From NCBI RefSeq assembly GCF_900104515.1, contig NZ_FNJL01000016.1, positions 50,633 to 114,632 of the forward strand: 64,000 nucleotides of DNA, given 5' to 3'. Position 1 is the stretch's first letter; each line of letters starts with the position of its first letter. The notes beneath the pieces were generated by a model. That model saw only the letters and a list, made by a program, of their open reading frames with translations, did not search any database and was not told the DNA's origin. Below, one piece after another: positions 54,244 to 62,615 of the stretch. Source of the DNA: Paracidovorax cattleyae (GTDB lineage: Bacteria; Pseudomonadota; Gammaproteobacteria; Burkholderiales; Burkholderiaceae_C). The position numbers and the translations under genes were made by a program.

Positions 54244-55020
54244 ATGGTGATCACGTTCGACAAACCGCCTTTGGTCGAAGTCGCGTTAGGGAGGGTGTTC
54301 CTACAGCGACAAGACCTCTTGGTCCCCCACTTCGGTTCCTTCTGGGAGCAAGTGAGAGGTGCGTTTCCAAAGGTCGCACATGCGGCGCCTATCGCGCAGG
54401 CAACGGATGCCGTAGTCGTGGCTGACGAGGGTTACTGGCTTCCTCGCATCTGGTTGAGCACTTTAGATGATGTCTTTCTAATCCAACTTCAGCAGGATAG
54501 ATTTCACGTTAACTGGCGCAAGACCTCCGCTAATCCTGAATATGTGCGATTTCCGGCGGTCCTAGAAAAACATCACGAGTTGTGGGCGAAGTTCGATGCG
54601 TTCGTGACCCAGGTTACCGGTGCACCACTGCAGCCAGTAATGAACGAGATGGTGTACACCAACCACATCGGCGAAGAAGGAGCTGACCTCTTTGGCCTAT
54701 CGCAAGGTGCATTAAGAGATTGTGTCTGGAGTGGCGGCACCAGATTTTTACCCCAGCCTAAAGCAATTGCTCACAGCTATTCATTTGACATCCCTAACGG
54801 CATAGGGGAACTCACTGCTGCAATCACGTCTGGCAAGCGGACTGCTGACGGCGCCGCGGTTCTGAAGGTAGACATGCAGGTCCGCGGTCGAGTTTCAGAC
54901 GAGGCTAATCAAGATTTTGACACCTGGGCCGTTGCCGCTAGAAACTTTTTGGTGGCCTCGTTCAAGGACATGACGACAAAAAAAATGCACGAGAAGTGGG
55001 AGCTTCGAAATGTTAAGTAA
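54244..55020 (+). CDS. TIGR04255-like protein of unknown function
   Basis: The 258-residue product begins MVITFDKPPLVEVALGRVFL, the pattern of the sporadically distributed TIGR04255 family. Further features are LPRIWLSTLDDVFLIQLQQD (followed by RFHVNWRK) and a C-terminal AARNFLVASFKDMTTKKMHE. It is soluble and has no signal peptide. Codon and base use are AT-richer than elsewhere in the window. It overlaps the next gene by 11 bases and heads a three-gene cassette after an IS remnant. No enzymatic residue is apparent. Confidence 0.65.
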   Translation: MVITFDKPPLVEVALGRVFLQRQDLLVPHFGSFWEQVRGAFPKVAHAAPIAQATDAVVVADEGYWLPRIWLSTLDDVFLIQLQQDRFHVNWRKTSANPEYVRFPAVLEKHHELWAKFDAFVTQVTGAPLQPVMNEMVYTNHIGEEGADLFGLSQGALRDCVWSGGTRFLPQPKAIAHSYSFDIPNGIGELTAAITSGKRTADGAAVLKVDMQVRGRVSDEANQDFDTWAVAARNFLVASFKDMTTKKMHEKWELRNVK

Positions 55021-55522
55021 CTTCTTACCCTCGCCCTCTATTGAGATTCGCACCTCGCCCATGCTGCGTCGAAAGGCGGTTGATGTGGTGCAGAGTGCAC
55101 TATTCGACCCATTTGAAGCCGGACTCAAGTTTTCGGCTCCATCTGCGATTAGCGAGGCTGAATTAGCCGCTGGGCAACGGGTTCAAAAGTTGCAAAGGGT
55201 TATCCGCGACGTCAACGCAGCCTTCTATGAGGACTTCGGTAGATCTATTGATGCCGAATCAGCAAAAGGCTTCGAAAAGCTCGTGAAACGGTTCGAAGCT
55301 AAGGGTGTCCAGTCGGTCAGCGCCGCCTCGTCTGGTCGGATTGTCGCGACTTGGCGGACGGATGAGGGGGCGCTGACGCTTGAATTCCTTAACGCGTTCA
55401 AATTCAAGTTCGCTATCACTTGTATTAATGATGGACAAACTATCCGCCGCTGGGGAACGGATCATCTGCTGAACTTCCTTACAGCGGAGCCGCTTGCTAC
55501 CCGCTTCTTGAAGGCTTGCTGA
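55010..55522 (+). CDS. Hypothetical protein, second gene of the cassette
   Basis: The 170-residue product starts MLSNFLPSPSIEIRTSPMLR. It is soluble with a helical middle (AELAAGQRVQKLQRVIRDVN) and a beta-rich C-terminal part (RIVATWRTDEGALTLEFLNA). The start overlaps the end of the TIGR04255-like gene, so the two are translationally coupled. Not recognised. Base composition is lower in GC than the surrounding genome. Confidence 0.6.
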   Translation: MLSNFLPSPSIEIRTSPMLRRKAVDVVQSALFDPFEAGLKFSAPSAISEAELAAGQRVQKLQRVIRDVNAAFYEDFGRSIDAESAKGFEKLVKRFEAKGVQSVSAASSGRIVATWRTDEGALTLEFLNAFKFKFAITCINDGQTIRRWGTDHLLNFLTAEPLATRFLKAC

Positions 55523-55535
55523 TAACCAATCGGCT

Positions 55536-56033
55536 GTGCTTCAAGACAAAAACTGTGTTGCCCGGCTCTGCCGGAAGTCAAGTCTGGATCAGGAGACCAA
55601 AGCTCCGACCCCGGCGTCATTCGAGTTTCGGCTCGATAACCAAGGGGATTGGCTAGATGCGTATCTCTCCGTGGATGGGCTTGAAATACTGCCCGGCTCC
55701 GTCGGCACCATTCCAGAACGATTGGCGGTCTTGCGTAGCTACCACCGTGAGAATCCCTTAAAGGTGAATATGATTAGGCCGAGTTCCACAATGGCCTATG
55801 CTGTTCTAACAGTCGGGGCGATCAGAGCTGCAGACCTGCAGACGGTCGGAACAACGTTGGACTGCCACCAGCATCCTCGCGCGAATGGAGATCCACACTG
55901 TGGTGTGCAACCGTCTCCCGGCGTTGATCACTGGATCAACGGTGCTGACGATCCAGCACATTTAGCCGTAACTCAGTATTTGTGGCTCAATGTGTGCCAC
56001 CACGAGCAGGCAATGCCCGTTCAACGGGGTTGA
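55536..56033 (+). CDS. Hypothetical protein, third gene of the cassette
   Basis: The 165-residue frame uses a GTG start. It contains SFEFRLDNQGDWLDAYLSVD and a C-terminal part rich in Cys and His (DCHQHP, GDPHCG, NVCHHEQ), which suggests a metal site. It lies 13 bases after the second gene and ends 28 bases before the convergent thioredoxin-like gene. Not recognised. The lack of an ATG and of a clear ribosome site lowers confidence; part of it may be a relic. Confidence 0.45.
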   Translation: MLQDKNCVARLCRKSSLDQETKAPTPASFEFRLDNQGDWLDAYLSVDGLEILPGSVGTIPERLAVLRSYHRENPLKVNMIRPSSTMAYAVLTVGAIRAADLQTVGTTLDCHQHPRANGDPHCGVQPSPGVDHWINGADDPAHLAVTQYLWLNVCHHEQAMPVQRG

Positions 56034-56061
56034 TGGTTTGATTGTCGCTGGGCGACCCTGT

Positions 56062-56448
56062 TCAAGAGCCTTGCTCCTCTGCCCAGTCGCGATGGCTGAG
56101 GGCGCGCCACAGATCCGGCGCATCGGCAACGATCCCCGGCACCGACGCGAAGTCCGATGATCCTGGCTCCCAGTGACGGTGCTTTGCCTGGCGGCCATTC
56201 TCATAAACCAGCTCAACGGGCAGCGTTTCAGGAATCCAGGCACCGAGTAGTCCCGCATGCTCTTCGAGATCCATCCACACATGGGTTTCATTCGGCGGTG
56301 CCAGACGCGCCCGCGCATCGAAAACCGGCAGCGCCTGGCGGCACTTTTCGCACCAGCCTGCCGCGCCCACCATTACGATCAGCTTCGCACCGGGCAGGGC
56401 CAGCCGCTCGGCGATGCGCGCCGCGTCATCCCAGGGATCCAGCCGCAT
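56062..56448 (-). CDS. Thioredoxin-like protein of the type VI island
   Basis: The 128-residue product has a thioredoxin-type active site, GAAGWCEKCRQALPVFD, with Cys33 and Cys36, and predicted flanking strands. There is no signal peptide, so it is probably cytoplasmic. AAGGAG precedes the ATG at 56448. It is the last gene of the minus-strand effector group. A role in folding or maturing the Cys-rich toxin upstream is possible but unproven. Confidence 0.75.
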   Translation of the reverse strand: MRLDPWDDAARIAERLALPGAKLIVMVGAAGWCEKCRQALPVFDARARLAPPNETHVWMDLEEHAGLLGAWIPETLPVELVYENGRQAKHRHWEPGSSDFASVPGIVADAPDLWRALSHRDWAEEQGS

Positions 56449-56490
56449 GGGGAATGCTCCTTCGTCGTTCGCTGCTCCGCATCGTCCACT

Positions 56491-57843
56491 TCATCCGAAT
56501 GCGGAAGCCATCCATTGCCACTGGCGTGGCGCGGGATCCCGTGGCGAGAACGGTTGCACACCATTCACGGCATGGCCCATGTGCCTCGCTGCAATCCATC
56601 GCAGGGCTTGCGGTCCGCTCCGCAGGACGTCTTTCACGTGCTCGCCTTCCAGCGGCTTGCCCATGAGGTGCGGTACATGGGCAGGCAAGCGAATGCCTGC
56701 CGCAGCGACCCGCGCTCCATCGGGCTCAGGCAGGCCGGCGTCCCTGGCATCCACCGCGGGGGCGCTGCCATCGTCCTTCTTCGGCGGATGCACCCATCCC
56801 TGGCCCTGCAGGTCCACACCGGACAGCATGCTCCATACCCAGCCGGCGAAGCGCGCCATCGCCGGATCGGCCATCCGCGGCTCCACCCAGGGCAGATAGC
56901 AGGCATCCACATGGTGGAGCACGAACCACAATCCCAGCCGGGACGGCAGCAATTCCAACAGCCGGGCCACGCCGGGGTGCCCCAGCGGAGCGGACATGGC
57001 CAACTCTTTCACCCAGCGCGTGAGCCGATGCTCGGCACGGTGGCGGTACCAGCCCGACAGCGTGGGAAGGGACTGCGCCAGCGTATGGCAGGCCAGCCAC
57101 AGGACTTCCACGCCCCGCATGCGGCCATCCGGATGCGGCAGCGCTCCTTCTGCGGTAGCGGTGGCGGACGCACCCAAGAGCCCGACCGCAGCCTCCGCAC
57201 GCACCGCCACCTCGGAATCCTGCAGCATCGCCGGCAATCGCCCGGCATCCCACACCGCAGCGAACCGGCAGGCCGCGGCGCGCAAGTGGGCATCCGGCGC
57301 AGACAATGCGGTGGTTAGCAACCCTGCGAAGTGCCGCCCCTCCGCATCTCCTACGCCGCGCCCGCGCAACGCCAGGACGCGCCAGCATGCGACCTGCAGC
57401 GGCACGGGTACGCCATCGCCGTGGCCAAGCCAATGCCGCAACCACACCAGCGCAGGCGCGGGGTCCTCGTGCCATGCCAGGGCCGACACCAGACCTCGCA
57501 ACGTGCGCTCGGGCCGCGTACTCGCGATGGCCCACATGCCCGCCAGCCGATCCCCAGGCGGCTGGGACTCGAGCGCGAGCAGCGTGGTGACGAATACCTC
57601 AGGCGCGCCATTCCAGCGCTTCACTTCGTTGAGCGCTGCGGCCCAACCGGCATCGCCAGCCACTCGCAATCCGTCCAGGTGGGCATCCAGCAGCCGGCCG
57701 TACTCCAGGATCTGCGGCAGGCCCACCAGCGGTGCGCCTGGGGACGCATCGTGCTGCTGCCAGTAGAACGCCGCATCGCCCGCATGCCGGGCAACCAGCG
57801 CGGGAATCACGGGCGCTGGCGCAGGCCGCACCACGGGATCCAT
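56491..57843 (-). CDS. TIGR02270-family type VI-associated protein
   Basis: The 450-residue product is almost all helical with HEAT-like repeats, for example HLRAAACRFAAVWDAGRLPA and DSEVAVRAEAAVGLLGAS. It contains ERTLRGLVSALAWHEDPAPA and a C-terminal RWIAARHMGHAVNGVQPFSP. It resembles TIGR02270 proteins found beside VgrG and PAAR genes. The ATG at 57843 overlaps the stop of the upstream immunity gene. The mechanism is unknown; adaptor or immunity roles are suggested by neighbourhood. Confidence 0.75.
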   Translation of the reverse strand: MDPVVRPAPAPVIPALVARHAGDAAFYWQQHDASPGAPLVGLPQILEYGRLLDAHLDGLRVAGDAGWAAALNEVKRWNGAPEVFVTTLLALESQPPGDRLAGMWAIASTRPERTLRGLVSALAWHEDPAPALVWLRHWLGHGDGVPVPLQVACWRVLALRGRGVGDAEGRHFAGLLTTALSAPDAHLRAAACRFAAVWDAGRLPAMLQDSEVAVRAEAAVGLLGASATATAEGALPHPDGRMRGVEVLWLACHTLAQSLPTLSGWYRHRAEHRLTRWVKELAMSAPLGHPGVARLLELLPSRLGLWFVLHHVDACYLPWVEPRMADPAMARFAGWVWSMLSGVDLQGQGWVHPPKKDDGSAPAVDARDAGLPEPDGARVAAAGIRLPAHVPHLMGKPLEGEHVKDVLRSGPQALRWIAARHMGHAVNGVQPFSPRDPAPRQWQWMASAFG

Positions 57844-58793
57844 CACAGAATCCGCTGCCATTCGCGCCCGTCGTACACCGTGGCTCCGTACATGCCTGCC
57901 AGCAGCATCACGCCATCGCCCACCGACAGGTTGCCCGAGCAGGAGGTCACCTCAGGTGGAACGTCTGCCTCCTTGAGCTTGCCGTTCTCGATCACCCACA
58001 AGCCGTAGTCCGACGTGCACCACACCTTCCCGTCGTACCAGACCATGTCCTTGAAGGGCAGGGTCATTTCGTCGCGGTGGATGATTTCCCATGCCCCCTC
58101 CCTACCTCGCATTACGGAGCCGCTCTGCATGCCGATATAAACGTGACCATCGCCTGCGCAGCAGACGGTATAAAAATACATGTTGGTCGGAACTACGCAC
58201 TGATACCAGCGCTGTCCGTCATAACGCCACACGTCACCTTTGCCGCCAACGCAGTAGATATCAGAAGCGCTAAAACCGTCGATAGCATTAAATCCGCCAT
58301 CGGTACTCCTTCCTACCTTGGGTGGAAGCGGCAATGTACTGCGATCTCCAACAATTGACTGCCACTTATTTGGGCCGATTCTCTTTGCGGCAGTTCGCCA
58401 AGGACCAGCTGCATAGATAGAGCCTTCAATTTTCACCAAATTAAAACAGGAAAACACCGCTTCTTTAGGAATAGCTTCTTCCATTCCATCATCGCCGCCT
58501 CCCAAGACGGCAACTGCATTTGGGCCACCAACAAGTACCGCTTGATTTTTTGGTATTTCGCTGACGCCGAGCCGTGGGCTACTGAAGCCTTCATAGTCCG
58601 TCCAACTCAAGCGCTCTCCCTCCTCGTCGTACGGGAAGTAGCTCAGGAGGCGTCTGTCACCTGATGCTGCATCTTCTATATTTTGGAGCAGGAGAAATGA
58701 GAAAGTCTTGGCATCACGGACTACGCAGTCGTAGATGAAGAATCCTTCAAATGCGTTCGAGCGCTCTTCATTTGTAAGGGAAAAGATGGACAT
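57843..58793 (-). CDS. Probable immunity protein, beta-propeller-like
   Basis: The 316-residue product has repeated short strands typical of a propeller: SASDIYCVGGKGDVWRYDGQ, DGHVYIGMQSGSVMRGREGA, KDMVWYDGKVWCTSDYGLWV and MLLAGMYGATVYDGREW. It starts MSIFSLTNEERSNAFEGFFI; a longer start at 58844 would run into the toxin gene. It lies directly after the nuclease toxin gene, which is the usual place for an immunity gene, and is AT-richer than its neighbours. Confidence 0.7.
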   Translation of the reverse strand: MSIFSLTNEERSNAFEGFFIYDCVVRDAKTFSFLLLQNIEDAASGDRRLLSYFPYDEEGERLSWTDYEGFSSPRLGVSEIPKNQAVLVGGPNAVAVLGGGDDGMEEAIPKEAVFSCFNLVKIEGSIYAAGPWRTAAKRIGPNKWQSIVGDRSTLPLPPKVGRSTDGGFNAIDGFSASDIYCVGGKGDVWRYDGQRWYQCVVPTNMYFYTVCCAGDGHVYIGMQSGSVMRGREGAWEIIHRDEMTLPFKDMVWYDGKVWCTSDYGLWVIENGKLKEADVPPEVTSCSGNLSVGDGVMLLAGMYGATVYDGREWQRIL

Positions 58794-58794
58794 G

Positions 58795-60030
58795 TTATTT
58801 AGACTTCTTCGTGTTTCCGGGCTGGGGTTTGGGTTTGCCGCCACCTCCCTTTGGTCCCGGCGACTTTCCTGATGCGCTTTTTGCGGGGCAATTTAGCTTG
58901 TCATAGAATGCATGCAATTGGGATTGAATGCAGCGTATGTCGCAGCCAGACTCTGGAAAAGCTTCCACCACTGACCTGGCTCCAGCGTTAATTGCATCCT
59001 CTTTGGTAATTGGCTTGCCATCTGGAAAACCTAGTCTTTTCAATTCGCCCTCTAAGCGGTCGTGAGCAGTACCGTGAGAACCATGACTGTTGTTTACCCC
59101 TTCAACGCAAATCGTTGGCGCGGCGTCATGGTTATACCCGGGGCAGCAGTCAAACATCGCTTCTGGCAGCGCATGGTGCCCAGTCTGTCCCGGGCAGCAA
59201 CCCTTCCCGTCCCTGCCAGCAAGCGGATTCTTCGTTTCCTTGTAAGGCACCATGGCACATCGACGCGCCCTGATGCACGGATTGAGCTTTGCGGCCGCCG
59301 TCATCATGTCGGTGACCATCTTCTGCTTGTTGTAGCTGCCGTCCGGATTCTTGTACTTGTCCAGCTGCCCCTGGATGTCGCAGATCTGCGCCTTGGCATC
59401 CTTGATCTTGGCCGCCGCCTGCTCGACTTCGCGCTTCAGCTCCGGAAACTCTTTCGCAGCGTCAACGGCGTCGTCAGCACCCATAAGAAACATGACGGCG
59501 TTGACGGGAACGCCTACCTCCGGCCCGAAAGCGAATGAGCCAACACGCACCGCAACCTGCTTGGCGGCCATCTTTTCCAGTTTGTGCTTGACGGCGGTTT
59601 CGAGCTTTTCCTTGGCCTTGGCCTCCACGGCCTCCAGGGCCTTCATCCCCAACTCATCCGCCATCTGCGCAGGGATGTTCTCCAACTCCTTGAACATCTC
59701 GTCCGGGCTGCTGGGCTTGATCATCAGGAATTCGCAATGGTCGTTGATCCATTGGGCATCCGGATTGGCGGCCTTGCCGCTGTGGGTGGGCAGCTTCAGC
59801 TTGCCCAGCGGGCCGGGGGCCGACTTCTGCCGGCTTTGCTTTTCCGTCGGGGTCTCTTCCGCGCATTTCTTCTCGATCGCGCCAACGTCCTTGGCGCAAT
59901 TGCCCTTGGCGGCGGCCGTATCGATGTAGACGTGCCGGCGCGTGTTCGGCGCGCCTTTCTGGCTGGCGGCGGGACGGCTGCTGCGGCTGGAACCGCCACT
60001 TCTGCCGCCCGGTTTGGTGCGAGGAGCCAT
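58795..60030 (-). CDS. Type VI effector with GHH/HNH nuclease toxin domain
   Basis: The 411-residue product has a Ser/Arg/Gly-rich N-terminus and a coiled coil at about residues 115-235. A C-terminal nuclease domain follows. GHHALPEAMF begins at residue 284 and GVNNSHGSHGTAHD covers 311-324. This His pattern matches Tox-GHH/HNH-type toxins. Several Cys pairs (CCPG at 278 and 295) may bind zinc. It follows the DUF4150 gene by 9 bases and is followed by a probable immunity gene. It should act in the cytoplasm of rival cells. Confidence 0.78.
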   Translation of the reverse strand: MAPRTKPGGRSGGSSRSSRPAASQKGAPNTRRHVYIDTAAAKGNCAKDVGAIEKKCAEETPTEKQSRQKSAPGPLGKLKLPTHSGKAANPDAQWINDHCEFLMIKPSSPDEMFKELENIPAQMADELGMKALEAVEAKAKEKLETAVKHKLEKMAAKQVAVRVGSFAFGPEVGVPVNAVMFLMGADDAVDAAKEFPELKREVEQAAAKIKDAKAQICDIQGQLDKYKNPDGSYNKQKMVTDMMTAAAKLNPCIRARRCAMVPYKETKNPLAGRDGKGCCPGQTGHHALPEAMFDCCPGYNHDAAPTICVEGVNNSHGSHGTAHDRLEGELKRLGFPDGKPITKEDAINAGARSVVEAFPESGCDIRCIQSQLHAFYDKLNCPAKSASGKSPGPKGGGGKPKPQPGNTKKSK

Positions 60031-60039
60031 GCGAGTGCG

Positions 60040-60432
60040 TCAGGTCTTGTGGTTGTGGGTCGTGGGATCGGTGTGGCGGCACACGTTCAGGCCTTCGACC
60101 TTCACGTCGGGCGACCAGTCCACGAAGTAGCAGCGCCCCTGGATGACCTCGGTCACCACGCCCTTGCGGAATTTCGTGGTGGCGGGCTCGTCGCCCGTGC
60201 TGGTCGCGAGATACGACACATCCTTCTTGCAGATGGGCGTGCCGCACACGAACACCGTGGTGCTGCCGTTGGCCAGGTCGCGCGCAAACGCCGTGTTCGG
60301 GTATGGCAGCGGAATGCCGATCTTCGGCGGCTTGGGCGGGCTGTGGCAAACATCCGGGAAGCACGCAGCGGCCTTGCCATCGGCAGCCTGCGAGCAGAAC
60401 TCGTCGTCGTTCGCGTACACGTGGGTTTCCAT
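60040..60432 (-). CDS. DUF4150 PAAR-like protein
   Basis: The 130-residue product begins METHVYANDDEFCSQAADGK and has SPPKPPKIGIPLPYPNTAFA, then FVCGTPICKKDVSYLATSTG, the standard DUF4150 pattern. Such PAAR-like proteins cap the VgrG spike and carry effectors. The gene lies directly upstream of the nuclease toxin gene, so it probably loads that toxin onto VgrG. The Cys residues may stabilise the tip. Confidence 0.85.
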   Translation of the reverse strand: METHVYANDDEFCSQAADGKAAACFPDVCHSPPKPPKIGIPLPYPNTAFARDLANGSTTVFVCGTPICKKDVSYLATSTGDEPATTKFRKGVVTEVIQGRCYFVDWSPDVKVEGLNVCRHTDPTTHNHKT

Positions 60433-60447
60433 GCGGGCTCCTCGGGA

Positions 60448-61506
60448 TCAGTAATGCGCGGGTGGCTGGTAGCGCACGACGACGGCCGCCCGCAGCCCCT
60501 CGTCGTTGGCCAGGTGCAGCGCACCGCAATGGCCGGGGCCGTCCGCGCGCGGCAGGAGGTGGTGCAGCCACGCCAGCATGAGCGGGCCGGTGGCTGCGCC
60601 CACTTCGCCCGTGCAATCGGCCGTGGTGAGCACCATGGGCGACGTTCCGCCATCGACTGCCACGCGCGTGAATGCGTTGGTGGCATCGCCAGCGAAGAAG
60701 CCCTCGCCGTTCTGGTCGCTGAGCCGGAACGCCAGGTCGTTGCAGTCGATGCCCGCCTGTGCGAAGGCCGTGCGCAGGGCCTGCGTCAGCCCGCGCGAGC
60801 GGCTGGGCACGCTGCCGTCGGGCCGGCCTTCTTCCATGCCCTGGCCCCAGCCCGCAATGTGCAGGCCCGGCGTCTCGGGTGGGGCCAGTTCCAGCAGGAC
60901 AGCGGCGGCGGCCTCCCCGGGAATGAAACCATCCCGGTTGCCGGGCACCAGCAAGCGGTCCTGGGAGAGGTAATGGTTGATGACCTCGGAGTGGAGGTAG
61001 CTGTCGAAGCCCATCACCATCACATGCCGCGCCGCGCCTTCGCGCAGCAGTTTGTCGGCATGGGCCAGGCAGCCGGCAAGGCCCGCCCGGCCGGTCGCCG
61101 TACCGCTGGAGGCGGAATGCAGCGGGCGCCCCAGCGCGGGCCGGCTCAGCGCCACGGCCTGCACGGTCTGCCGGTCCTCTGCCGCCGGGCGCTCGGGTTC
61201 CGCGCAGAGCAGGAGCAAGGGCATGGGTTCGTCCGGCAACGGGCCGGCATGCGCCAGGCAGTCCTCCATGGCATGGCGCATCCATTCGGCCAGCCGCGGC
61301 GCGCCCCATAGGCGCGGCTCGGGCAGGCGGGCCACGCGCACGAGATCACCGCTGCGCGTGCGGAAGTCGCTTTCCTGGAAATGGTCCATGCCGGCGCGCA
61401 GTGCGCAACTGGCCGCCGCTGCGGTGTAGCCCACGGCGCAGCAGATGCCGGCGGAGACGACACGCAGCCCGTGCCCGTCCTGAGGGGAGGATGTGGGCCG
61501 CGTCAT
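60448..61506 (-). CDS. Beta-ketoacyl-synthase-like protein of the type VI island
   Basis: The 352-residue product has a thiolase-like fold: DRLLVPGNRDGFIPGEAAAA and LRTAFAQAGIDCNDLAFRLS. The expected catalytic Cys position reads LHSASSGTATGRAGL, with Ser in place of Cys, so condensation activity is doubtful. Such proteins are recurrent partners of DUF2169 and DUF4150 in type VI loci. The ATGA overlap with the DUF2169 gene (61503-61506) shows coupling. Role unknown. Confidence 0.8.
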   Translation of the reverse strand: MTRPTSSPQDGHGLRVVSAGICCAVGYTAAAASCALRAGMDHFQESDFRTRSGDLVRVARLPEPRLWGAPRLAEWMRHAMEDCLAHAGPLPDEPMPLLLLCAEPERPAAEDRQTVQAVALSRPALGRPLHSASSGTATGRAGLAGCLAHADKLLREGAARHVMVMGFDSYLHSEVINHYLSQDRLLVPGNRDGFIPGEAAAAVLLELAPPETPGLHIAGWGQGMEEGRPDGSVPSRSRGLTQALRTAFAQAGIDCNDLAFRLSDQNGEGFFAGDATNAFTRVAVDGGTSPMVLTTADCTGEVGAATGPLMLAWLHHLLPRADGPGHCGALHLANDEGLRAAVVVRYQPPAHY

Positions 61507-62606
61507 GCGCTCGCTCCCACGGCGGGGCCGCAGCCGGCGCAATGCGCATCCTCCAGCCCCAGGGAGCGTGCTCGCCACCAGGCCTCATCGACAGGGCCGA
61601 TGGCAATGGTGTCGAACTCCTGGATACGGCGCCGGATGGGCACGCTGGCCCGCCACACGGCCGTCATGCGGCGCGCCTCGGTCTCGAAAAACAGCGTATC
61701 GACCAGCGCGCGCGGCTGCTCGATGCCGTAGTCCTTGCGCAGCACGCGGATCTGCAACTGGTCCAGCGGCGGCAGGGTGAAGCGCACATGCGGCTGCCCC
61801 TCCAGCATGTGGGTGAGCGCCACCTCTTCGCCTCCCACCGGGTAGGGTATGCGCTGGTCCTCGGGCGCACTCTGGTGGAACAGGTCGTTGAAGTCCTCGG
61901 GCAGGAAGGGGAACACGTCCCGCCGCCACGCCTCGTCATAGGTACCGGCATGGCGCTGGCGAGAAGGATGGTGCACCGGCAGCGCACTCAGCGCGCAGGC
62001 AGGCGCGGTGTCTTCCGGGCTGCGCACGGGGCACTCCAGCGATTCCAGGCAGGGCATCGGCTGGTCCTTGGCCTGGCCGATGGAGCGGGGCCCGGCCCAT
62101 CCCAGGCCCACGGGGTTGTCGTCGCACACGTCTGCGTCGTCCTCTCCATTCGCGAGGGTGCGCGTGCCGCCGAACGCCATGCCGAAGTGCAGCGGCATGG
62201 ACGTGAAGGGCTCGGGAGCGGACGCCTCGTAGGTCAGGAGGAAGCGCTGCCAGCGGCGGCGTCCCCAGACCTTGAGGCGCTTGGACATGCCCGCCACGCG
62301 CGCCTCGACCATCAAGGCGGCCACGGCCTTGCCGTCGGGTGCATGGGCATGGGCGTCGAACAGCACGTCGCAGGACGGCTTGAAGCGCACGGCATCGGAG
62401 GGATAGCGCACAGCGGACAGGCCTGGCTCGCCGTAGTGTTCATCCGACCATGCAATGGGCGGAGGCTCCACGGGACGTGGGCGCTGCCCGGCCTGCGGCA
62501 GGCTCCACGCACCCTTCGTAACGATGACCAGATGCTCCCGTCCGGACACATCGACGGACGGAAATACCTCGGAGCGCAGCCATCGGCTGCTCGCGACCAC
62601 TTGCAT
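61503..62606 (-). CDS. DUF2169 type VI adaptor/chaperone
   Basis: The 367-residue product begins MQVVASSRWLRSEVFPSVDV, followed by HLVIVTKGAWSLPQAGQ. It has the DUF2169 features SMPLHFGMAFGGT and ENPVG-like DDNPVGLGWAG. DUF2169 proteins help load PAAR-linked effectors. It lies between the DUF6484 and ketosynthase-like genes in a tight minus-strand operon. No catalytic function is apparent. Confidence 0.85.
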   Translation of the reverse strand: MQVVASSRWLRSEVFPSVDVSGREHLVIVTKGAWSLPQAGQRPRPVEPPPIAWSDEHYGEPGLSAVRYPSDAVRFKPSCDVLFDAHAHAPDGKAVAALMVEARVAGMSKRLKVWGRRRWQRFLLTYEASAPEPFTSMPLHFGMAFGGTRTLANGEDDADVCDDNPVGLGWAGPRSIGQAKDQPMPCLESLECPVRSPEDTAPACALSALPVHHPSRQRHAGTYDEAWRRDVFPFLPEDFNDLFHQSAPEDQRIPYPVGGEEVALTHMLEGQPHVRFTLPPLDQLQIRVLRKDYGIEQPRALVDTLFFETEARRMTAVWRASVPIRRRIQEFDTIAIGPVDEAWWRARSLGLEDAHCAGCGPAVGASA

Positions 62607-62615
62607 GGGCTGCGC

